This document shows positions 50,446 to 63,308 of a DNA stretch of 64,000 nucleotides, piece by piece. The translations under genes were made by a program, and so were the position numbers. Numbering within the stretch: the first letter of the stretch is position 1; every line of letters starts with the position of its first letter. The notes under the pieces were generated by a model. That model saw only the letters and a list, made by a program, of their open reading frames with translations, was not told where the DNA came from and ran no database searches. The stretch covers positions 113,468,301-113,532,300 of the forward strand of contig CM061135.1 of assembly GCA_030789695.1 (NCBI GenBank). The letters are read 5' to 3'. Source of the stretch: Scilla litardierei. Lineage: Eukaryota > Streptophyta > Magnoliopsida > Asparagales > Asparagaceae.

Positions 50446-53124
50446 TGTCACAACCCGCTTCCAAGGATACCCGATAAGTATGAATCTGTATCATGTATTC
50501 TCGAAAATACAAGTATGAAGAAAAACGAGGTGAGAGAAAAGAAGTACCGCTCAGAACAGAAAAATCCGTAGGCCACTGCGCACGTGCTAGGAAGTATAAA
50601 TAAAGCTCCATTATATAAATAACACAGAGCACTAAACAAAAGTACATTCATTTTATTAATACAATGATACATCTTTTACATACACCATCTGTACAAGGGG
50701 GTACAAAAGTGGATACAGCAAAAGAGAAACTCCAACCCAAAAAGTACAAAAAGGTGTCCACACCCAGTACAACACACCCACTAAATTACCCCAGGAAAGT
50801 CCAACTGGGCGAAGTTGCCCACAGGCTCTACCTCTGAACTGGGAACAACCGCTGGTGTCGAAACTCGCACAAGATGCTCTGGTTTTACTCCTAAAAACCA
50901 CAAGGTGGGACACGTCAACACGTGACCTAGTAGAAACTCCTAACATTCTAGTAGGATCCAGGTTTAGAACTCGTCTCCCTAACAGGCCAACTAACTACAA
51001 GTGTCGCATCAATCTCAAGGTTTATGCAGAAATTAAGAACAGAACACAAGTGCTGAAAATAAACAACAGAATACAGAACTGAAGTAAAATTGATGATTAA
51101 ATTAATTAAAATTAAATATTGTTCTAATTTGGAACCCGGGTAAACCGTAGGACACTAAGGAAGTGGACTTCACCCAGGGTGGGTGAAAAGTGGTACCACC
51201 CCAGCGACATGACCACTGGAGGGACCTCTCGTAACTCCGTACCCGAATAGGGCAAGGTACTGGAGCAAGGCTCGTCTCGGTTTTTCTTGGGACAAATGGA
51301 GAAAACCATCATTTTACCGACATGGTGCGACACGAACACATCAGCAGCCTATCTAAACTACTCAAACTCCCCTTCTGGGGGTGACACATCGGGTGAGTTA
51401 TACTATTACTGTCCGGTCCTTAACACCTAAAATTTACCTGTGTTTCTCCAAACCCACATCCGGAGTCTCACCCATTTTAGAATGGATTGAGCGCTCCCGA
51501 TGTCAAACTCTCTGCTCACTCTCAGTTTTTAGAATTTTCATCATTGTATCTCATCGTTGTTTTCGACAACGATTCATTAGCGATCTCAACTACTGCTTTT
51601 ACTTCATCATTACACTAATCTCTTATCTTCATCATCACATAGAGCAAAACATAGAATAGCATGATAACTGAAATAGAACAAAAACATAAAATAGCAAAGT
51701 ATGGCATGATAGATTGTAAAACTTGAATCTGTCTAAACAGTTACAGCAGAAAGAACAACCAATTTTACCTAACTACAGTCAGTTTTAGCCTCTGGTCTCT
51801 TCATGAAAGTTGTAGATCTATGGGTTCTACATATGCACACCAAATTTTAGAGAAACATTCCAAGTACATGAATTATAGTGAATTTTCTCAGAACAGGCAC
51901 AATTTCAGTCTGTAGAATCAGAAACTGAGGCATTTTAAAGTCCAAATTACTACTAATTAACGGCAGAATTAGAATTTCGGAAAATTACCAAGGAAAATTA
52001 AAAGTTGAAGAGCTTGAAGCCAGCTTTCCAACGGCACCAAGAGTACAATATGTCAATAAGTGTTCATGGAGCTCTGTTCATTTTACTGAAAGGTGTACAG
52101 ACTGTCTAAAAACAGACCAGAATTTTTACCCAATTTTTCAGTTTGAATTTGCAAAACTTGTATACATGAAAGTTATAAGGACTTCAATATGTGCAACATA
52201 TATTTTTTTCATGCATTTTCATGTAGCTAATTAGGTGCAGCAAGCTACCAAAGTCTCAGCCAGTTCTGAGCAAATTTAAGCATGTTGTTCTTCTAGCTAA
52301 TTACATGTTTAACATCTAATTTACATAATTAGAGCTAACCTAATTAAGACCCTAGTTCCAAAATTAAGTCCTACTAAAGGATTAGAAATTTCTACCTCAA
52401 AAAGTCCTTCTCAAAGTTCATTGGCCCTTCTTCTCCTTGAAGAACTTGAAGCTTTTCTTCTCCAACTACTTCTCCTTCAAAATTTATAGATTGATGATGG
52501 AGATAGTTTGGCCTTGGTGGTGGTGGTGGTTGTGGTGGTGGAGTTGGTGGTGGAAGAGAAGGAGGGAGGTGGTGGAGTAGGTGGTAACCATGGTGGAAGA
52601 GAAAGGGAAGAAAGAAAGAAAGAAAGAGGGTTCTCATTTTGTTTTCTTTTTTTTTTCTTTTTCTCTAAAATTTTCCCCCTTTAAATCTCATCCCATGGAT
52701 GAGTCATTCCTTAATCTCCTCTCCTAATGACACCTAGTTAGGAGTTAGGTGAGAATCATTCGCTTAATGCCACATGAGTTGGAGTTAGGTGAGAATCATT
52801 CGCTTAATGTCACATGAGTTGGAGTTAGGTGAGAGTTAATCTTCATATGACACCTAGCATGAAGAGGTGGCAAGTCATAACAAATTAGGATTTTAATTTT
52901 TAATAAATAGGAATACATGCATTAATACTAGGTGCCATCCATTAACATGTTTTTACTCATGTATACTTCATTTAATAATTCCAAATGAGTTGAAATCATT
53001 TAAAAATAGTTCTTTCACTACAAACATTAAAGAAAAATATGTTAGGATCCCAAAAAATTATACGTACACATATACACACAAAAATACGTACATATACACT
53101 TATATATGGATACTGGGTATTACA
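50446..53124 (-). repeat. LTR of the 7.5 kb element (5' LTR on the minus strand, 2,679 bp)
   Basis: Starts TGTCACAACCC and ends GGGTATTACA on the plus strand. Compared with its partner it has scattered substitutions and several small indels, so this insertion looks older than the Athila-type element. Confidence 0.88.
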
Positions 53125-53594
53125 GTACCCAGATCCGACCCCCTAACGACTCCCTGTGGTGCAGATCGATGATCGCCATCCAACACCTAAAGCCAATATC
53201 GAAGCCCTTCAACCTCGAACGAACCAATCCGACGGTCGTTCTTCGGTCAATCAACGGTCATACCACCATCAACCCTCAACTACCGACCCCAGTTCTTCCA
53301 ACCAAGTGTCACATTCCAAAAGCAAACTAGGCTCCAGGTCAGCGCTTCAAGTCCTCATCAGTTTGACAACTGTCTTGGTCATTTTTGGCCTTAACAGTTT
53401 CCATCTGTGTTTCCTTTCTGTGTTTATGTTATTGGTTGTTTGGTTGTGCTTGGGAAAAGTACAGGTACTATTCCAGCAGTACACAATGGACATGCTTCCG
53501 TTTTTCTTGTATTTTCAGTCGTAACACTCGCTGCTCTGAGATCACCTGGGACGGTTTCGTACTTCTCGGGTATCCTGGGGAGCAGGGCGTTACA

Positions 53595-54534
53595 TTTGGT
53601 GGCCCGTGTAGGTCACCGCACTGCGGCTGTGTAAGGGTAGTGCGTGTAGTGTTCCAAGGGTAGTTTAGCCTTAAGGTGGATAGGAGTTTTGCCTTAAGAT
53701 AGAGCCCTAATATCAGAAGCTTGAGGTATAGTGCCATGAGGGTAGGCACTAGAGTGTTGATTGAGTAGGAATGTGTGTATGAGTGTATGTGTGTGTGTGT
53801 ACATATACGGCTAGAGCTTTATAAGTGTTGAATATGGCTTGTCGAGCAGATGGAGATGATTTACTCAGGTGCATATACTAAGGTATATGTACGAATGATT
53901 ATATGGCTATGTGGTTGTATTTAAAGTATATATGTTAATACATGTTTGACTCATGAATAGTGTGTAGAATTGAGTTATATACTTGGTGCAGATTGTGTAT
54001 AGATGTACTTTGTTGCGTCTATATACTATATAAGATATATGCACATGTAGGGTGTACAGATGCATGTGTGGATCTTGAGTTTCACCCATGTATGTGCTGA
54101 TATGTCTTAAGAATATTAGTATTTTGAGTTGATATATGTGAAGAGTATTGGATACATGTATAGCTGTAAGCTGGTACGCTTACACCTGTGTATGGACGAG
54201 TATATTTTGTATGGTTATCTATGTGTATTAATATATATATAGGTATTCGGAAGTACCTATGATATGTGTGTGTATAGTTAAATGTATGTGTATATTGGTA
54301 TGATCAGTATATTGACGTGTATGGGTGTGTGCCCATGCATGGGTAGCTGTATGCTCGGTTAAGTGTATGACTATTTGATGTATGAGTAAGTGTATGCACA
54401 TGAACATGCCTTGCTTTTGTTATAGTGTATGTATGCCTAGGGTATAGCGGCCTTAATGTCTAAGTCTGTTCATCTTTAAGTTGACCCTTAGTTTAGACAG
54501 TCCGAGGACGGGCTGTAGTTTAAGGTGGGTAGAA
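53595..54534 (+). other. Internal region I2 of the composite element (non-coding, 940 bp)
   Basis: Same start (TTTGGTGGCCCGTGTAGG) and end (AAGGTGGGTAGAA) as I1 and collinear with it. About 100 bp shorter, mostly because the TC/TG microsatellite is nearly absent. No coding sequence. Confidence 0.78.
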
Positions 54535-57500
54535 TGTAACGGCCCAGAGTGACATATACGTAGGACCTATGCTTTTGTGTGAAAATAGAGTGTGTATCTG
54601 TATATTATGCATTGTATAAGTGAGTACATATTGGCGTGTACTTTATATGGTTTGTTGTGCATGTAGTGTGAGCAGTGAACTATGAAGTAGTATACTAATA
54701 TTGTATGATTGTGTGGAGTGGTTCTAGTAATTAGACTTACTATTAGTGTTATTAATTTAATAGATGCTAATGGTGGATTATTATTGGTTGCTTGCATGGT
54801 TTCCTACAGATGCTCGTTGAATGATTATGTGTTAGTAATATAGTGTGCTTAGTAATGTAGGTGTAGAGTACATGCATGAATAGTGAGGTGATGCATGGGT
54901 ATGTGATGCATGAATTTGATGGTATGCGTATATGTGTGAATGGGTGTGTAGGGTTGGTGTAGAAGGACTAGTGTGAATAGGGGTTAGAATTAGTGGCATT
55001 CTTGTAATTAATGGAGAGTGTGTGTGCATAATAGGGGAGTGTGAGAAGTAATGGCAAACATGTAAATATTACCTTCTTGATTCTTCTACTCTTTTCTCCC
55101 AAGTTTCCTTCGTTTGTAAACTCTTCTACAAATATCTCCCTCTCCCTCTCATTATCATGCCTGGCCAAAATTTTAAAGGGGAGAGAAAGGAAAAGAGAAA
55201 AGAGAAAGGAAAGAAGAAGAAGAAGAGAAATGAAGGAAGAAGGAGAAGGGCTTGAAGAAGGAGGATGCATAGGGATTTGGGCTACCCCCTTGTCTCTCAT
55301 CACCCCTAACGTAGGATTCCATCTCCAACTAGTGTTAGGGTATGTTAAGCATGAGAAATTAAGTTAATCTTAGTTTAATGACATTAGTTTTCATTTTTTA
55401 TTAGTGCTGAAATTCTGGACAGATTTACATACCCATTAATTTGCTCATTTATCCTAATATAGACCTGAGTTTGCTCTGGAATTTTTATAGGATAAGTATT
55501 GGAATTTTATCTACAACTTTCATGTTGAGCACTTTTGTTTATTCGGACTGCAATAAGGGGTAAATATTCTGTCTTTGTAGTACGTCTGATTTTTACCCAG
55601 ATTAGACACAGTTTGGAAAAACATAGATTAGTCATTGCACACTTCATAAAAATTGGTGTTATTTGTTTCGTTGAAAAGATAACAACTTTTTCTACAACTT
55701 TCTCCTATGACTTATTTTCGAGATTCTAACTGCAACATGTCTTAAAATAGCAATTGTTACATCCCTCAGAATCTGTCTCAGAAACAGATTCGACAGGTCT
55801 CACCAAATAATTCACCATAAATCACCTAGTTCATCTTTCTATATGAAATTTTATATGTGAATTTAGAACTACAATATCTACGACTTCCAATGGGTGTACA
55901 AATTATGTTTAGTTTAAAAGTTTGGTGAAAATAGCCCCTATTTATGACTCTTCATGTTTTCCTGTAAGCTGGATGACCCTATGACTTAGTTTGGATGACC
56001 TAACGACCCAGACTGATTGACCTATGACCCAGTTTGGATGACTCATTCTGGATGACCTTACGACCCAGACTGATTGACCTTACGACCCAATCTAGATGAC
56101 TCAGTCTGGATAACCTTACGACCCAGACTGATTGACCTACGACCTAGTCTGGATGAAGCAGTGTGGATGACCTTACAACCCAGACTGATTGACCTTACGA
56201 CCCATTCTGATCGACCTTACGACCCAATCTGGATGACTCAGTCTGGATGACCTTACGACCCAGACTGGTCGACCTTACGACCCAGTCTGGATGACTCAGT
56301 CTGGATGACCTTATGACCCAGACTGATTGACCTACGACCGAGTCTTGATGACCCAGTCTGGATGACCCAGTCTGGATGACCCTACGACCCAGTATGGACG
56401 ACCTTACAACCCAGTCTGGATGACCCTATGACCCTATGACCCTATGACCCAGTACGGTTGATCTATGACTTGATCTATCACATTTGACATATGTTATGCA
56501 ATGACACTATGTTATAATAGTCTCTTGCCATGTTATATGCTATGTTTGTGGTCCTCACACAATGGGAATTTCCTCTTGAAATTTTAACAATAAATCCACA
56601 ACACATATGTCTACAACTCTTAAGAGAAGAAAAATTGATGTTTGGTACAAATATTTGGAGAATTATGCCTCTGTTTGGGACTGTCCTGTAATTTTCAGAA
56701 ATTGGGTTGCATGAATGTGTTGTTTTGTCTTCGATTATGGGTCTCCATGTTTTGTGGCTTCACTATATGATTGTTACATGATTCATCTGTATTTATTTGG
56801 CATCCTCAAGTTTAATAAAGTTGTTAATTTTTATTTATGTTCAATATCTTGGTGATTTAATTATTGATAACAATGTTGGCCTTCAAGTGGCTTTGATGTT
56901 GGTAAAAGAAAGCAAGTTTGGATATGATCATATTAGGGACACGGGGGGTGCATCGGCTTAGACGGTTGTGCCACGATAGGAGGCAGGGAATGTGCCGTTG
57001 GTCACTTCTCGATCCATAGGTGGCTCCCTATGATATCAGGGTAGTCACGATACTCTTGCATGCCAGCTCATTCATGGGATCCCATTGCATTGCATCTCAT
57101 AGCAATTGTATTGTGTTTCATATGCATCATGGCATCAATGATCATTATGTGTGACTTGTGGTTATAGATATGATTGTTCCCTTACAAGTATGATTGTTGC
57201 CATGAATGCATAAGTTGCTTGAAATGGTTGTATGTTAGAAAATGAGGTGGTTTGGTTTCATTTGTGGAGCTTAAGTAAGTGAAAATGTGATGGATGGTTT
57301 TGCTATTTTTGCCTTAATTATGATGGCACCCTGGAAATGAGGTGGAAAATGCTATTTGATGTTGTGAGAAATGAATGGGCGGGATGGCTTCCATGTCGCT
57401 AGTTTCTTTTGTTTTACTATTAACACTTAGTTGCTCATTATAAGGGTTGTACTAGTTACTTGTTGCCTCTTGTACATTATGCTAGTATGTACACCTTGCC

Positions 57501-58099
57501 TTTTGCATATGCACGCTCTCACCTGTTCATCACTATAGGTGTTACTTCCTTTACTGCAGTAGATGTTTATGCCAAGTGGTACACTCTGCTTGCTCACATG
57601 CACCTTTTCCACACTTCATGTAAGGGCTAGTTTGGGTATGGTATTTCTATTGGGTCACGCTTTGACGTGCCCCACCGTTGACTTTTCAGGTTCAGGTGTT
57701 GGAGTTGATTGGTGGCTATGAGGTGGAGCAGTGGAGTTCTGTGGGTGGGTTAGGTTGGGGTGGCGAGGGGAGAGGAGAGAGTGTTTGTACTTTTGGGGTT
57801 TTGTTGGTATAGATTGAGATAATAATGATGGATGTATGTACAGATGGATGATGTATGTATATATATATATCAGACTTTTCTTTGTGTTTAGTTGTTATAC
57901 AGTTTCCCTCTGTGTTTCCTTTCTGTGTTTATGTTATTGGTTGTTTGGTTGTGCTTCGAAAAAGTACAGGCACTATCCCAGCAGTGCGCAGTGGACCTTC
58001 TTCCGTTTTTCTTGTATTTTTCTTCGTAACACTCGCTGCTCTGGGATCGCCTGGAACGGTTTCGTACTTTTCGGGTATCTTGGGTAGCGGGGCGTTACA
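54535..58099 (+). repeat. LTR copy L3 (3,565 bp, uninterrupted)
   Basis: The only copy without solo LTR S: at the corresponding site it reads TATACAGTTTCCCTCTGTG straight through. It ends GGGGCGTTACA and is followed by TATAT. It serves as the reference for the empty S site. Confidence 0.85.
55967..56475 (+). repeat. Tandem array in L3
   Basis: Third instance of the CCAGACTG/CAGTCTGG array, of intermediate length, with its own pattern of unit gains near 56350-56450 (CCTATGACCC repeats). Confidence 0.82.
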
Positions 58100-58780
58100 T
58101 ATATATATACTAGTCATAACCCGTGCCCGCGGGCACGGTTCATTTAAGATTTTTCTACCGCGAAATCTTTGTTCCCCAAAAAATTATGCCCACAAGCAAA
58201 ATTGCGCTGAACAAAAAATTAGCGTAAAAATATTTAGCGGAACAGGCGACTGCGCGGAACAACAAATTCGGCACAGGCACCTTCGACACGGAACCATAAA
58301 TTCGGCACGGAACAAAAATTTAGCGGAAAAAATTTAACGTTAAAAAATTTGGCGGGTGCATTCAGCGCGGAAAATTATTCTCATCTTGTTGCCCCAAGCG
58401 TCGAAGTGACGGTGAGCCCCACGTTAAGTGAGAGATCATTCGATCTGTAGCAGCATTTGATCTGCATCGGCATTTGATCTGTGGTATTCAGTGCAAGTAA
58501 AAGTTTTTTCCCCAAGTGCATTAATTACGTGCACTCTGTTATTTCCCAGAAACTTCCATTCCCCAAAAAGTTTCATTTCCCCAGAAACTTTCATTTCTCT
58601 AGAAATGTTTTTCCCTCCAAAAATTTCCACAAAATCTCATCTCAACCATTCATTCCTCAAGATTAAATCTAAGCCGTCTTTCTATCAACCTGTTTGTCCT
58701 AGTCAGTCCTAGAATTCAAAAACAGCTGTCAAATGTAATATAGATAGTCATAACTCATGCCCCAAGGGCACGGTTCATTT
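58100..58780. other. Possible Helitron-like or other transposon terminal region with a perfect CG-rich palindrome
   Basis: Right next to the composite element is TACTAGTCATAACC, then an 18 bp perfect palindrome CCGTGCCCGCGGGCACGG (58122-58139), then TTCATTTAAG. A diverged copy of the whole motif is at 58745-58785. CCGTGC...GCACGG hairpins close to an end are common in plant Helitrons, but neither a clean TC start nor a CTRR end was proven. Between the copies is unusual AAAATT-rich DNA with repeated GGCGGAAC/GGCACGGAAC-type words. Confidence 0.35.
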
Positions 58781-60232
58781 AAAATATTCTCCCCCTCAAA
58801 TTATTAGACCTCCTAATTTTAAACGAACAACTACAATTAAAGCACTATAATTAATAGGCCCCCTTAAAATTTTAGCTCCCCTAATATTTACTTCCAGTAA
58901 GATAATTTTTTTCCCCAGAACATTTAAAAAGCCCCCCCTCAAAATTTAGTTCTCCCACAAAATTTTGTTCCCCCATTGTTTATTTAGTTCCGAACAAAAA
59001 GTTTTTTCCCTCCAAATCCCAATATTTAGTTCCCCCAACATTTTAAACAAATTCAGTTCCTCTTCCCCTCGTTATGTAGCCAAATTTTTAGGCACGAGAA
59101 AAAGAATGATGAGTGCTTGTTCACGCTCGCTTATGGCCTGGTATAATGCTGGAGCTTATGTGTTCTGTAAGACGATGTTAACATGTGGACGTGTCTACAT
59201 GAATCTAAAGAACTCTGCTTGAAGTAGAATTTTTGGGTTTCACTGTTTCATTCTTCTTGATCTCTTGCCTCTCCGGGGGAGAGGAACACATTTCTCACTC
59301 AGCCAACCCCCTCGGGGTAACCCAATTGTTTTCTCCTAAAGCGTTACCCCAAAATACAAAGTCCCCCCCAGATTCAATTTGTTATAATTATCAAAACCAA
59401 TTGAGCAAGAACAACCAATCAAAGCAAGTCGGGACATTGATGAACACCTAAAATTATTAAAACCAATCAAAAATTAGCCAAAATAATCGATACCCATGCA
59501 CCAAAATACAATCTTTGTTACAAAAAATTCGGGAAATTAACCATTAAATTCCTGGAACAAAGACTAAAGAGGTTATTCCAAAATGTAAGATTGCATTGCC
59601 AAAGAATCCGTTGAAGCATGTACAGATCGAGCAATAACAGACCTCATCTCTGCCATCCACACAGTTTTAAGGATATAAATCTAAATCATTGACATGTTTT
59701 TTATAAATGTGAGTATAAAAGCATCTCATGCATGTAAAATGGAAATTGCCTTTAAAAATTTAGTTATATGAGGCTCATTAGTATTTATTACCTTCTCTCT
59801 TTTACTATGTATAATAATAATTGTATGATTTTCTGATTGAAATTTCTTATCGCATATCTCTTTTCTGATTGTATAATAACACTAAAACTATCTTTTACTT
59901 CTAATGAAAAAACTCATCGCATATCAAACAAAGACTTCCTATATCTAACGGATCTAGATACTCTTAAGTCAAAACACATTTTCCTACAAAAATTGAGCAT
60001 AAAAAACCAACATGCTAGTTCCAACGCAAAGGACGTTGTATGGGAGGAAAGAGAGCTGTAGAGAAAAGGTGTGAAGTCACAAACCTTTCAATTATGATTG
60101 AACTCAGCCCATCAGTAATCTTAAAAACTTTATAAATTTTTTTAAAAAGCCAAATCAACCTCAAATTTCCTTCAACCAAATTACCAACCTGTTTAATCTC
60201 ACAATAACTTCATGAAAAGATCATGGAATTAC
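58781..60232. other. AT-rich DNA without recognised gene
   Basis: Contains C-runs between AT-rich stretches (TTCCCCC-AA motifs at 58900-59060) and a GC-richer patch at 59050-59340 without a recognisable protein. A minus-strand stretch near 59600-59680 (AEMRSVIARSVHASTDS) looks exon-like but was not identified. Confidence 0.35.
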
Positions 60233-60634
60233 CAATATTTACATAACGATATCCAAGCTCAGCAAGCCCAGTTGACACCAATGCAGCAGCCATCAAAAAA
60301 ATCAAGCAATAATCTACAGAGAAAGAACACATCACTATACATATGTATGTAATCAAAACACAGTTTGAATTTTTTTCACATGTTCCTTTGATGATTGACT
60401 CATTAATGAAGCTATTAAAATGATTACAACTATTCCAGCAACATTTACACAAAAAAGCAAACTTGGGTATTCTCGGATTCTAGTTTGTTTGAGATTGCAA
60501 ATGACATCATCACATCTGCAAGTAAATGTGTATGTAGCCTTGAGTAGAGAGGTCTCTGCGGGCCTATGGAAAAATAAAAATGTCTACACACATCGAATTG
60601 AAGTAGTTGAAATGATTCCAACTATTCCACCTGC
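60233..60634 (-). pseudogene. Alpha-galactosidase (GH27) exon fragments with a duplicated exon
   Basis: On the minus strand 60596-60630 follows an ATGCAG acceptor and reads WNSWNHF. 60380-60440 is a diverged second copy reading WNSCNHFNSFINESIIKGT. Further on, 60233-60290 reads ALVSTGLAELGYRYVNIG before a donor GTAATT. GWNSWNHF-x-INE and ADALVSTGLA-LGY-YVN are the adjacent N-terminal blocks of plant GH27 alpha-galactosidases, which hydrolyse alpha-1,6-galactosides. The catalytic aspartates downstream are absent. The doubled first exon comes from a tandem duplication of about 190 bp (60420-60540 against 60610-60720). It is a fragment. Confidence 0.75.
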
Positions 60635-61635
60635 ATTTACACAAAAAATCAAACTTGGATTATTCTCAGATTTGAAAATAACATCGTCTCTGCAAGTAAC
60701 TGTGTACGTAGTCTAGAGTAGAGAGGTATCTGTGGGCATGTGGAAAATTAAAAATGTCTGTATGCAGTGAATTGGAGTTGTCTACACTGTGTATAGAATT
60801 AATAAAATCCTTCACCACCGCTTCTCTAATTGACATTTTCCCCTTAATACTTTTCCATCATTAGTAATATAATCTCCTATTAAATATAAATGGTAGCCTC
60901 CCAAGTCCAGAAACATTAGAGGTTGTAGCAATCTATACCTGTAGGGATGGTTGAGGTGAGCCATGTGTGACCCTTTACCTTCACAACTGAACTGTGCTGA
61001 GGTGCGCTGTGGCCAAATGTCGTGTAGGAGTGTTCCTATTGCCATGTGTGACCCTTCTCCTATTATGTTTGATCTGCTCAACCATAAGCAACTAAATTTT
61101 AGGCAAGTATATGCATCAATGAACCATAAGAACATAAGACTTTTATTTTAAAAATATCATGAAATTTTTAAATAGGTAAGGAAATGGAGAGGCATCAATT
61201 CTCCAACAATGGTAAGAAATTATTGAATAACAAACATCCCACATGTTGCTCACGATCTAGAAGAACAGGTTCAAGGCAATCCTGATCACTTCCAATGAAG
61301 AGGGCATATTTCTCGCTTTTATCGGTACCTTCGTTCTTGACAGCAGCATTCTGTTTCCCACAGCTATAACCCATTCATGTTTCTTGTTTGTCTTCCTCTG
61401 CATTTTGCCAGAAAAGTGGATTATCACTTTAGGATTAGTGAGAAGACCCCTTACTCAAGCACTTAATTAACAATCCTAGAATTCATGATTTTCAATGCAT
61501 GACTTTGATTACACGTCAATAAGACAACTTAGGGATTACACACACATAATTTTCCAAAGGTTGACTTTTTGTCTTGCCAATGAACATCTGGCTGCTCCAT
61601 TTCATACCTGATTATGTTAATTTTTCATGAACCAG
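60635..61635. other. AT-rich DNA with unidentified exon-like scraps
   Basis: Two minus-strand stretches look exon-like but were not identified: 60975-61090 and 61255-61340 (the latter containing KSEKYALFIGSDQDCLEP in one frame). No complete gene structure was found. Confidence 0.3.
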
Positions 61636-61830
61636 GTTATAGTTGGACGGAGACATGTTAGTATCATGTCTGCAATCCCAGTAGGAAACTATGGAGTCAG
61701 GTGAGCCAATGTCTGCCATTAATAAAACTTTTTATGTACATGCATTGTCTTCTCTTCTCATCTATACTTGTTTCTCTGCATGATGGTTTTCGATGACTTG
61801 CACAAAACTGGAATTTACACGTGGGATTAA
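61636..61830 (+). pseudogene. DUF971-type (gamma-butyrobetaine hydroxylase-like N-terminal) exon fragments
   Basis: On the plus strand, after acceptor ACCAG, 61636-61700 reads VIVGRRHVSIMSAIPVGNYG and then VR before donor GTGAGC. A second piece at about 61782-61827 reads VFDDLHKTGIYTWD and ends at TAA. GRRHV-IMS-PVGNYGVR and FDDLHKTGI-TWDYL are consecutive conserved blocks of plant DUF971 proteins, in the right order and with an intron-sized gap of about 80 bp. At the second acceptor the expected GCAG reads GCAT, and the frame stops right after TWD. It lies on the opposite strand to the alpha-galactosidase and phosphatase fragments. Confidence 0.75.
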
Positions 61831-62254
61831 AATGAAACTAAAGCAGCATGTGTTTTCTCATAAAATGACTGGAAAAAGGCTGACAACCATGACTTAAAAT
61901 ACAGTAGTTCATATGATGTTTGTCTCAAACAAAAAATGTTGAGTCTGGCTTCTTGCATTAATCACAGAAATTCTGATATGAAAATTTTGAAACATGCCAG
62001 ATTTAACAAAAATAATAATACACTACAAAGTCACTTTAGAAAACTTTTTTCTCAACACAATTCATGAAGTACCTCTTCAGGAATAGTGAATACATACACA
62101 GATGCATAGTTCGGCGTTTCCCATTTTTTTCACCTTCTAAAATGTTGTTAGGGCTTCCTTTATCTATTATTCAGCATCAAATTTGTAGAATTCCAGCATT
62201 TTTATATCCATCTTATCGAAAGGTTTGCTTTAGGAATGTCATCAATGACGATTC
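61831..62254. other. AT-rich DNA, no feature recognised
   Basis: No repeat, coding stretch or regulatory motif was recognised beyond general AT-richness. Confidence 0.4.
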
Positions 62255-62690
62255 TCAGATATGAGATACATCTCATACATACAACATCTGAACGGTTTAT
62301 TTATTAATTTTTTTAATGCATGACAATGATTAGTAAAGATATGCATCAATTCCATGTATGAAACTCCGTACCAATGGGCAGTAATGCCATAAGGATTACA
62401 TTATATCACAATTTGTTAACCAAAAAAAGCATACATAACCTGTAAATTTATCTAGTTGTGTCGAGTAAGCAATTTCAATTTCTATCGCTTCCTCTCCTTT
62501 AAGCTACATGTTCATTAAGAGTTCTCATACAAAAATTTACACATAAATTAGATCATATACATTGTCAATTAATGCACATTATGAAAAATTGACCAGTGGT
62601 TACCTGGAAACCAAGCTAGCCGCAATGTATCTGTTTAATAAGCAAGGAAATGAAAATTTGTCATCATATACATATCAGTACTAAAAAAAG
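62255..62690. repeat. First copy of a direct duplication (second copy 63608-64000, open at the window end)
   Basis: Both copies share TATGAGATACATCTCATACA at the left. After a divergent stretch they are near-identical from TCCATGTATGAAACTC onward. Both contain, on the minus strand, a 27 bp exon-like piece (62604-62630, YIAASLVSR) with AG and GT borders. A second exon-like piece follows near 62450-62505 and differs by a one-base length change between copies. The gene is not recognised. Confidence 0.7.
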
Positions 62691-63197
62691 CTTTCTGATA
62701 CTCTTGAAGCATCAAACAAACAATTTGAAATCTTTGTATGTGGCTTCTACAGCTCTATATCTGGCTACCCTTCATTTGGTTTTCCGTCGGACAGAAAGTT
62801 GAGGACCGAGAACACCTAGGACTTTGGCAGCGGTTAGGTCAGCTTTCATTGAACATCGTTTGTGATTAAAATTTATCCGTGTTGTAGCAGATAATGGCAT
62901 TACAATAAAATCTGTATGCATTTTCCCACTAACCTCAATTAAGAAAACAGTAGCAACAATCTCTACGCAAGAATTTGCATCTATTCATATAAACATATTA
63001 AGACTCATTTTTTAATGGAGAACCCACTATCATAGCCTCTATCACATCAAATATCTTTATTGGAGATGTATTCACATAAAATACATTGTAAGCTTGCTCA
63101 CCTTCACAGTTTAAGGTTGTTTAGATGATACCTAGCAATCTTATCTTATTAGAAAATGGAGAACAAAGAAAAAACTAACAACACATGATGTATGACT
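62691..63197. other. AT-rich DNA between the duplication copies
   Basis: A GC-richer patch at 62750-62860 (minus strand ADLTAAKVLGVLGPQLSVRR) is protein-like but short and unidentified. Otherwise featureless. Confidence 0.3.
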
Positions 63198-63308
63198 AAA
63201 AGTGTCTGTTCCAGCTGGAGACCGCACTTTTTCTCCTCCATGTGAATTCCATTCAACAAAAGGATTTGACTCATTTATGATATATCCACTTGTCCATGTC
63301 ACAACCAT
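63198..63308 (-). pseudogene. Purple acid phosphatase (PAP27/PAP1 type) exon fragment
   Basis: On the minus strand, after acceptor TTGTCAG at 63309, it reads VTWTSGYIINESNPFVEW, a short variable stretch, then RSPAGT. VTWTSGY-I-EA-PFVEW---G---RSPAGTLTF is a hallmark of the plant PAP subgroup annotated as nucleotide pyrophosphatase/phosphodiesterase-like. After AGTDTF the similarity ends (the expected NSMCGAPA block is not recognisable) and no donor is clear. The metal-binding phosphatase motifs, which lie further on in the protein, are absent. It lies between the two copies of the 62255/63608 duplication. Confidence 0.72.

Larger units (their letters stand above)
45620..53124 (-). mobile_element. 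Minus-strand non-autonomous relative of the composite element (7.5 kb)
   Basis: Two long LTRs (45620-48270 and 50446-53124) enclose a 2.2 kb non-coding internal region. Flanks are GAACC (45615-45619) and GTACC (53125-53129), a TSD with one mismatch, and S1 shows the uninterrupted site. Read on the minus strand, the internal region starts with a PBS-like TGGTGGCCCATGCAGGTC and ends with AAGGTGGGTAGAA, the same motifs as in I1 and I2. It therefore belongs to the same superfamily as the composite element but has different LTR sequence. Confidence 0.85.
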
